A DNA stretch of 20,972 nt from JBAUHN01 sp049680295 (GTDB lineage: Bacteria; Pseudomonadota; Alphaproteobacteria; Rhodobacterales; Rhodobacteraceae). Shown in pieces: positions 16,457 to 20,972 of this stretch (position 1 is the stretch's first letter; each line of letters begins with the position of its first letter). The stretch covers positions 1 through 20,972 of the forward strand of contig JBAUHN010000298.1 in assembly GCA_049680295.1 (NCBI GenBank). Direction: 5' to 3'. Made by a program: the position numbers and the translations under genes. Under the pieces are notes generated by a model. The model saw only the letters and a list, made by a program, of their open reading frames with translations. It made no database searches and was not told the DNA's origin.

Positions 16457-17446
16457 ATGGGACTGCTGCAAGACGGCCAATGGGTCGATAAATGGTATGA
16501 TACGAAGTCTACCGACGGGCGTTATGTGCGCAAAGCATCGGCTTTTCGCAACTGGGTGACGGCGGATGGGGCGGCTGGACCATCAGGCATTGGCGGCTTC
16601 AAGGCCGAACCGGATCGCTATCACCTTTATGTCTCGCTCGCCTGTCCATGGGCGCATCGCACACTGATCTTTCGGGCCTTGAAGGGGCTGGAAGACATGA
16701 TCCCCATTTCCATCGTGCATTGGTTTATGGGTGACGATGGCTGGACCTTTGCGTCAGGTGACGGATCAACGCCTGATCCGATCAACAACGCAGATCTTTT
16801 GTATCAGGTTTATACGGCTGCAAAGCCCGATTTCTCAGGCCGTGTTACGGTGCCTGTCCTTTGGGATAAGCATCAAAAGACAATCGTATCCAATGAATCT
16901 GCTGACATCATTCGCATGTTCAATTCTGCATTTGATGGGGTTGGCGCAGCGGCGGGGGACTATTATCCAGACACCGAACGGGTCGAGATTGATGCCGTAA
17001 ACGCCCGCATCTACGACACCCTTAACAACGGCGTCTACAAGGCCGGTTTTGCCACCACACAACATGCCTATGAAGAGGCTGTAACACCTCTGTTCGAAAC
17101 CCTCGATTGGTTGGAGGATCGTCTTTCAACGCAGCGCTATCTGATGGGCGCACATCTGACCGAGGCCGATTGGCGGCTGTTTACAACGCTCATTCGATTC
17201 GATCCCGTCTATGTCGGGCACTTCAAATGCAACCTGCGCCGGATTGCGGATTATACTCATCTGTCGGGATACGTCCGTGACCTCTATCAGCATCCGGACA
17301 TCGCCGAGACAGTCGATATTCCCTACATCAAAAAGCACTATTACGGCAGTCATGAGACCGTGAATCCAACCCGCGTTGTTCCGATGGGGCCTGTCGTAGA
17401 CTACGCCTCACCGCATGACCGTATCCAACTCAGCAAGGAAAATTAA
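16457..17446 (+). CDS. Xi-class glutathione transferase, glutathionyl-hydroquinone reductase-like (CPWA)
   Basis: A 329-residue Xi-class GST of the YqjG/PcpF/Ecm4 family. Family members reduce glutathionyl-hydroquinones to hydroquinones using glutathione, via a thioredoxin-fold catalytic Cys. The motif YHLYVSLACPWAHRTLIFRALKGLED contains the signature CPWAHR (Cys63). SNESADIIRMFNSAF is the glutathione-binding part of the N-terminal domain, and NNGVYKAGFA plus the RFDPVYVGHFKCN segment are typical of the C-terminal helical domain. Length and N-terminal extension fit the family (about 310-340). AGGAGA lies about eight bases upstream of the ATG, 22 bases after the Ig-like gene. Cytosolic. The family call is firm; the natural quinone or other electrophile is unknown. 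Confidence 0.93.
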   Translation: MGLLQDGQWVDKWYDTKSTDGRYVRKASAFRNWVTADGAAGPSGIGGFKAEPDRYHLYVSLACPWAHRTLIFRALKGLEDMIPISIVHWFMGDDGWTFASGDGSTPDPINNADLLYQVYTAAKPDFSGRVTVPVLWDKHQKTIVSNESADIIRMFNSAFDGVGAAAGDYYPDTERVEIDAVNARIYDTLNNGVYKAGFATTQHAYEEAVTPLFETLDWLEDRLSTQRYLMGAHLTEADWRLFTTLIRFDPVYVGHFKCNLRRIADYTHLSGYVRDLYQHPDIAETVDIPYIKKHYYGSHETVNPTRVVPMGPVVDYASPHDRIQLSKEN

Positions 17447-17447
17447 A

Positions 17448-18986
17448 ATGACGCAAGCTGTTCCAATCATTGCCGCAAAGTCCCCTACAAAAGTCGCACT
17501 GGAGGCGGGAAAGGACTATTTCTGGTGCCAATGCGGTCGCTCAAAGAGCCAACCGTTTTGTGATGGCAGCCACGCGGGGACTGGCATTGAGCCGCTGAAG
17601 TTCACGGCCGAAAAGGATGGGGATGCTGCGCTGTGTCAATGTAAGTCCACCGCCAATGGTCCATTTTGTGACGGATCACATACGCGGCTTGGCGAAGCAG
17701 AAGTCGGCGATGCGGCACCTGCGCCCAAATCCGATATACCGCAGGCTACTCCGACGCCGGAAGAACCTACCGTTGCACGCATTCACGCCCTCGCCAAAGA
17801 CGGGCTCTCCAAACTTGGCCACCACGGCGAGATGGGCGCGATGGGCGTTCCGCGCAAAGACCTGCCGCATTGGGATGATATCCAAATTCTGCCTGCGCAG
17901 ATGGTGCGCAAACCCTTGCTGGACGATGTCCCTGTCGCGACTTCGGTCATCATCGGTCCGCGTGCGGCCAAACCGTTGCAACTCGACATACCGCTGTTCG
18001 TGTCCGACATGAGCTATGGTGCATTATCAGAAGAAGCCAAGTTGGCTCTGTCGCGCGGCGCTCAGATGGCGGGCACTGGGATTTGTTCGGGCGAAGGCGG
18101 CATGCTACCCGAAGAGCAGGCCGCCAATGAACGTTACTTCTATGAACTGGCGTCTGCGCAATTTGGCTGGTCACTGGATCACGTCGCCAAAGTGCAGGCG
18201 TTCCACTTTAAGGGCGGCCAAGGGGCCAAGACCGGCACCGGCGGTCATCTGCCCGGTGACAAGGTGCAAGGCAAAATCGCGGACGTGCGGGGATTGGAAC
18301 CGGGGCAATCGGCGATCTCTCCCGCAACCTTCCCGGACCTGCACACCCCTGCCGATTTCAAACGGATCGCGGATCAAGTACGCGAGCGCTCTGGCGGTAT
18401 ACCCATCGGGTTCAAACTGTCTGCCAACCATATCGAGGATGACATCGACTTCGCGTTCGCGGCCAGCGCCGACTACATCATTCTCGATGGGCGTGGTGGC
18501 GGAACGGGAGCGGCACCGCTGATCTTCCGCGATCATATCTCGGTCCCGACGATCCCCGCATTGGCCCGCGCCCGTGCGCATCTGGATGCTAAAACGGGCC
18601 GCGAGGTGACGCTGGTCATCACAGGTGGTTTGCGTGTGGCAGAGGACTTCGCCAAAGCGATGGCGCTCGGCGCGGACGCGGTGGCGGTCAGCAATTCGGC
18701 GATGCAGGCCGTGGGCTGTATCGCGGCGCGTATGTGCAATTCCAACAATTGTCCTGTTGGCGTGGCCACCCAAAAGCCGGAACTGCGTAAGCGGTTAGAT
18801 GTGCAAATCGGCGCTGAAAAACTGGCGCGTTATTTCGGAGCCAGTGTCGAATTGATGCAGGTGCTTGCCCGTGCCTGCGGCCATGACAGCCTGTCCGGTT
18901 TCACCCCGCGCGACATCACAACTTGGAAGCGTGAAATGGCCGATCTGAGCGGTGTCCGTTTCGCGGGCCTTGCCAAAAACGCATAG
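17448..18986 (+). CDS. Double-CDGSH / glutamate-synthase-like FMN fusion protein
   Basis: A 512-residue fusion. I prefer ATG 17448 (AAGGA eight bases upstream, just after the transferase stop) over the in-frame ATG 17415, which overlaps that gene. Two CDGSH-type 2Fe-2S motifs open the protein: C27-x-C29...C38-D-G-S-H42 and C63-x-C65...C74-D-G-S-H78, both matching C-x-C-x2-[ST]-x3-P-x-C-D-G-S-H exactly. After a linker (about 85-110) comes a GltB-like FMN-binding barrel (DIPLFVSDMSYGALSEEAK, FKGGQGAKTGTGGHLPG, DGRGGGTGAAP, VTLVITGGLR) with the 3Fe-4S cysteines C424, C430 and C435 before PVGVATQ. There is no N-terminal glutaminase domain, so it is not a complete glutamate synthase. An FMN/iron-sulfur oxidoreductase of unknown substrate is most likely. 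Confidence 0.9.
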   Translation: MTQAVPIIAAKSPTKVALEAGKDYFWCQCGRSKSQPFCDGSHAGTGIEPLKFTAEKDGDAALCQCKSTANGPFCDGSHTRLGEAEVGDAAPAPKSDIPQATPTPEEPTVARIHALAKDGLSKLGHHGEMGAMGVPRKDLPHWDDIQILPAQMVRKPLLDDVPVATSVIIGPRAAKPLQLDIPLFVSDMSYGALSEEAKLALSRGAQMAGTGICSGEGGMLPEEQAANERYFYELASAQFGWSLDHVAKVQAFHFKGGQGAKTGTGGHLPGDKVQGKIADVRGLEPGQSAISPATFPDLHTPADFKRIADQVRERSGGIPIGFKLSANHIEDDIDFAFAASADYIILDGRGGGTGAAPLIFRDHISVPTIPALARARAHLDAKTGREVTLVITGGLRVAEDFAKAMALGADAVAVSNSAMQAVGCIAARMCNSNNCPVGVATQKPELRKRLDVQIGAEKLARYFGASVELMQVLARACGHDSLSGFTPRDITTWKREMADLSGVRFAGLAKNA

Positions 18987-19009
18987 CCGCCATGGAGCCT
19001 CGTGCACTG

Positions 19010-19033
19010 GTGGGACGGTGAAAGCCGCCCCAC
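19010..19033 (+). other. Intercistronic stem-loop between CDGSH-GltB and hemerythrin genes
   Basis: GTGGG-A-CGG pairs with CCG-C-CCCAC across the six-base loop TGAAAG: eight base pairs with one A-C mismatch. It lies in the 71-base gap between the two genes. No T-tract follows, so it is unlikely to be a Rho-independent terminator. It could affect mRNA processing or stability and set the hemerythrin level relative to the upstream genes. Confidence 0.45.
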
Positions 19034-19057
19034 GTATATTGCGAAAGGAGTAACCCA

Positions 19058-19624
19058 ATGCTCGATACATATACCATTCGCCAAGACGAAATGCCCCAAG
19101 AGATGCGGTTCCTTTTGGATCAATATCCTCGCGACAGTTGGGATGCACATCCGGGATTTCGCGAAAAAACCAAACACTGGCTCGGGGCCCATCAGATGTT
19201 TCGACGTGTATCCGAACGCATTCGTCTTGATACCGAAGGTCTGTTGAACAAGGATGTGGGGCTAGATGATTTTGCCCGACGTCTGTCTCATTATGGTGGC
19301 AATTTGGTGGGCAACCTTCATGGTCATCATGGCTGGGAAGATCACAGTTACTTTCCCGAATTGTCAGAGGCGGATCCTCGATTTGACGCGGGTCTGGAGG
19401 TGTTGGAACAAGATCATGCAGACTTGGATAAAGTGCTGGATAACTTCACCCGCACCGCCAACCGCCTGATTAAATTGGCAACGCTGGACGAGGCTCAAGC
19501 CTACGAGGTGGCCGCGCAGGTCCTTAAGACCAGTGAGGCGATTGAGGGGTTCCTGAATCGGCACCTTACCGACGAAGAAGAACTGGCGGTGCCAATTATC
19601 TTGCATCACCGCCTGAGAGGATGA
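19058..19624 (+). CDS. Hemerythrin HHE-domain protein
   Basis: A 188-residue hemerythrin-like protein of the HHE cation-binding family, a four-helix bundle that normally binds a di-iron centre. Candidate ligands are visible in the right pattern: His45 (GAHQMF), His90-x3-Glu94 within HGHHGWEDHSYFP, His120 (EQDHADLD) and His169-x3-Glu173 (NRHLTDEEELAVP). A strong Shine-Dalgarno AAAGGAG precedes the ATG. Family roles include sensing or binding oxygen, nitric oxide or peroxide, and iron storage or repair. Here it is embedded among iron-sulfur and glutathione enzymes, so a role in redox stress is reasonable but inferred. Cytosolic, with no signal peptide. The stop at 19622-19624 sits 10 bases before the next gene. 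Confidence 0.88.
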   Translation: MLDTYTIRQDEMPQEMRFLLDQYPRDSWDAHPGFREKTKHWLGAHQMFRRVSERIRLDTEGLLNKDVGLDDFARRLSHYGGNLVGNLHGHHGWEDHSYFPELSEADPRFDAGLEVLEQDHADLDKVLDNFTRTANRLIKLATLDEAQAYEVAAQVLKTSEAIEGFLNRHLTDEEELAVPIILHHRLRG

Positions 19625-19638
19625 AGTTGGCGTCATGA
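19621..19638 (+). other. Possible five-codon relay ORF between hemerythrin and second transferase
   Basis: ATGAAGTTGGCGTCATGA forms a five-codon frame (MKLAS). Its start overlaps the hemerythrin stop (ATGA at 19621-19624) and its stop overlaps the second transferase start (ATGA at 19635-19638). It could pass ribosomes from one gene to the next, since the second transferase has only a distant Shine-Dalgarno (GAGAGG, about 14 bases away). The frame is very short, so this may be chance. Confidence 0.25.
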
Positions 19639-20654
19639 CCAAAGACATATCGACCCAAGAAGACCAATCAGACGCTAAAGGTCGCCGCGCGCGAGGAGAA
19701 TTCGTGCGCGGCGTCAGCGGCTTTCGCCATTGGGTTGGGGATACTGAATTCTCAGCTGAGGCGGGGCGCTATCATCTCTTCGTGGCCCTAAATTGCCCAT
19801 GGTGTCACCGCGTGATCTTGGCGCGCAACGTGCTGGGATTGCAGGACAGCATCACAATGGATGTCGCCTTCCCCAACCGCACGGACGAGGGCGATCCAGA
19901 CGGCCCCAATCTGTGGGAATTCGCACCCGAGCGGATCGCAACGTTGACGGGCACCCCCCTCCCCGAATGCACCGCAGAAACAGGTACCGGCAACGCCCTG
20001 CGTTTGGCCAAACAGATTTACATTGGGGAAGGATCGACCGAGCAATCCGTTCCTATCCTTTATGACAAGATCGCCGGCCGTATCGTGAACAATGAAAGTG
20101 CGGAGATCATCCGCATGCTTGACGCCAACGCCTCGGCCCTAAGCAGTACCACTCCTGCGGCAGATGGCGTGCGGCTCTATCCTGATGCGCCCACCGCACG
20201 GGACGACATTCACGACCTCAATGATTTGATTTACACAACGATCAACAACGGGGCCTACAAAGCAGGGTTTTCATCCGATCAAGCGATCTATTCCATCGCG
20301 TTCGATGCCTATTTCAACACGCTCGGCAAACTTGATGATCTTTTGTCCGACGGTCGGCCCTTCCTGACCGGGCAAGGCTTTACCGAGGCTGATCTGCGGC
20401 TGTTCCCGACGCTCTACCGCCATGATCCAGTCTATTATGTAAGGATGAAGTTGAACGGCGCACGCATCCTTGATTACCCACATCTGTGGCGCTGGCTTTG
20501 TCGCGTTTATGCTTTGCCCGGAATTCCCGACTCAGGATCACTGGTGCATTGTCGCCAAGGGTATTTCGGACGCAGCTGGAATGGCGTCGTCCCCGCAGGG
20601 CCCTTCAAACCGATGGAGTACCCTGATGCCTATGAGCACCCTAATCTGGCGTAA
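19635..20654 (+). CDS. Second Xi-class glutathione transferase-like protein with CPWC centre
   Basis: A 339-residue divergent relative of the first transferase. It keeps the family framework (FRHWVGD, YHLFVALNCPWCHRVILARN, NNESAEIIRML, NNGAYKAGFSSDQAIY, RHDPVYYVRMKLNGARI). The active-site motif is CPWC (Cys54, Cys57), where Xi-class enzymes normally have CPWA, so it has a CxxC dithiol like a thioredoxin. A segment around residues 85-130 (RTDEGDPDGPNLWEF, TLTGTPLPECTAETG) differs strongly from the paralogue. Its start overlaps the relay frame described separately. It probably handles glutathionylated substrates in the same pathway, perhaps by a dithiol mechanism. It is the last gene of the run. 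Family call firm; the reaction is unproven. Confidence 0.9.
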   Translation: MTKDISTQEDQSDAKGRRARGEFVRGVSGFRHWVGDTEFSAEAGRYHLFVALNCPWCHRVILARNVLGLQDSITMDVAFPNRTDEGDPDGPNLWEFAPERIATLTGTPLPECTAETGTGNALRLAKQIYIGEGSTEQSVPILYDKIAGRIVNNESAEIIRMLDANASALSSTTPAADGVRLYPDAPTARDDIHDLNDLIYTTINNGAYKAGFSSDQAIYSIAFDAYFNTLGKLDDLLSDGRPFLTGQGFTEADLRLFPTLYRHDPVYYVRMKLNGARILDYPHLWRWLCRVYALPGIPDSGSLVHCRQGYFGRSWNGVVPAGPFKPMEYPDAYEHPNLA

Positions 20655-20972
20655 GGCTTTGATGATCTCTCAGCTCACCATGAGGCCTTGAGTTCATAGC
20701 GGTCATTGGCGCAACCGCAGCGAAAGCTAACTTTGTCCCGCGGTCCGGTCATCCGGCTCACATTAAATGCTGCATGCTGCACGAACGGCAGCAATGCGGG
20801 CTGCGACTGCAGCATCTTGAGCTAAAGCTGGACGGCGGCTTTGGGCCGTCTGTTAAGGGAGGGCGACCAATCCGACGAAAATGCTGCGGTCGATCTAACG
20901 GCGGCTGTGAGCCCATTGTGACTGATGCTGCGCGAAGCATGAATGACTGCATTGGGCTTCGACGGTTTGTTG
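20655..20972. other. 318-base gene-free end region with multiple hairpins
   Basis: No convincing coding region is present; a 64-codon frame on the - strand (20758-20952) is Ser/Cys/Pro/Arg-rich and looks like noise. The region holds several hairpins: GCATGCTGC with GCAGCA(A)TGC at 20772-20797, GCTGC-GACT-GCAGC at 20800-20813, GACGGC with GCCGTC at 20831-20850, and ATGCT with AGCAT at 20925-20940. None is followed by a T-tract. The right copy of the diverged repeat is at 20908-20950. It looks like a structured intergenic element or the decayed remains of a mobile element; I cannot say which. Confidence 0.5.
20908..20950 (+). repeat. Right copy of diverged 43-base direct repeat
   Basis: The partner of 13076-13118, in the same orientation and identical at 30 of 43 bases without gaps (TGAGCCCA, TGATGCTGC and CTGC blocks conserved). 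A shorter related segment (ATGCTGC, then ACGAACGGCAGC) appears at 20775-20792, suggesting that more than one member of the same repeat family lies in this end region. Confidence 0.5.

Noticed and set aside
18171..18773. 200-codon antisense frame opposite the GltB-like core
   Set aside because: The sense strand encodes conserved FMN and 3Fe-4S motifs; the antisense product is Arg/His-rich noise.
17448..18986. Annotation as a standard glutamate synthase large subunit
   Set aside because: About 512 residues against roughly 1500, no glutaminase domain, and two CDGSH motifs at the N-terminus; only the central FMN/3Fe-4S part is shared.
1..20972. CRISPR array, tRNA, rRNA, insertion sequence or integrase
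   Set aside because: Read through on both strands, no regularly spaced repeats, cloverleaf, transposase or recombinase motif was found.

Overview
The window looks like part of a mobile replicon, most likely a conjugative plasmid or an integrated conjugative element, from an alphaproteobacterium, probably Rhodobacterales/Roseobacter-like. This rests on gene family content and order, protein sequence style and moderately high GC. It is an inference, because there is no rRNA, tRNA, replication or partition gene here to anchor taxonomy.

Positions 1-11353 (+ strand) hold a nearly complete P-type type IV secretion system in the canonical order virB1 (5' end cut by the window edge), virB2, virB3, virB4, virB5, an EexN-like entry-exclusion lipoprotein, virB6, a virB7-like lipoprotein, virB8, virB9, virB10, virB11 and virD4. 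Most junctions overlap (ATGA, TGATG or GTGA) or are a few bases apart, so this reads as one translationally coupled operon. Having virB5, exclusion gene and virB6 consecutive matches plasmids of the pKM101/R388 type and argues for DNA conjugation rather than effector secretion. An LPD7-domain protein follows (11368-13008). This family is tied to plasmid mobilisation, but no relaxase catalytic domain is visible in the window. The exclusion gene is clearly more AT-rich than its neighbours.

A 122-base spacer (13009-13130) separates the transfer operon from an unrelated block. A LysR-type regulator (13131-14027, - strand) is divergent from a six-gene + strand run: an exported propeller-like protein and an exported Ig-like protein (coupled by TAATG), a Xi-class glutathione transferase with a CPWA centre, a protein with two CDGSH iron-sulfur motifs fused to an FMN/3Fe-4S glutamate-synthase-like core, a hemerythrin HHE protein, and a second Xi-class transferase-like protein with an unusual CPWC centre. 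A strong imperfect dyad lies between the divergent starts. I read this as a LysR-controlled redox or electrophile (perhaps quinone) defence cassette carried as cargo. That function is inferred.

The last 318 bases (20655-20972) contain no convincing gene but hold several hairpins. They also carry a 43-base sequence that matches, at 30 of 43 positions without gaps, a sequence in the spacer at the other edge of the cassette. The cassette is therefore bracketed by a diverged direct repeat. The most unusual parts of the window are this bracketed cassette, its double-CDGSH/GltB fusion, and the uncharacterised exported pair.
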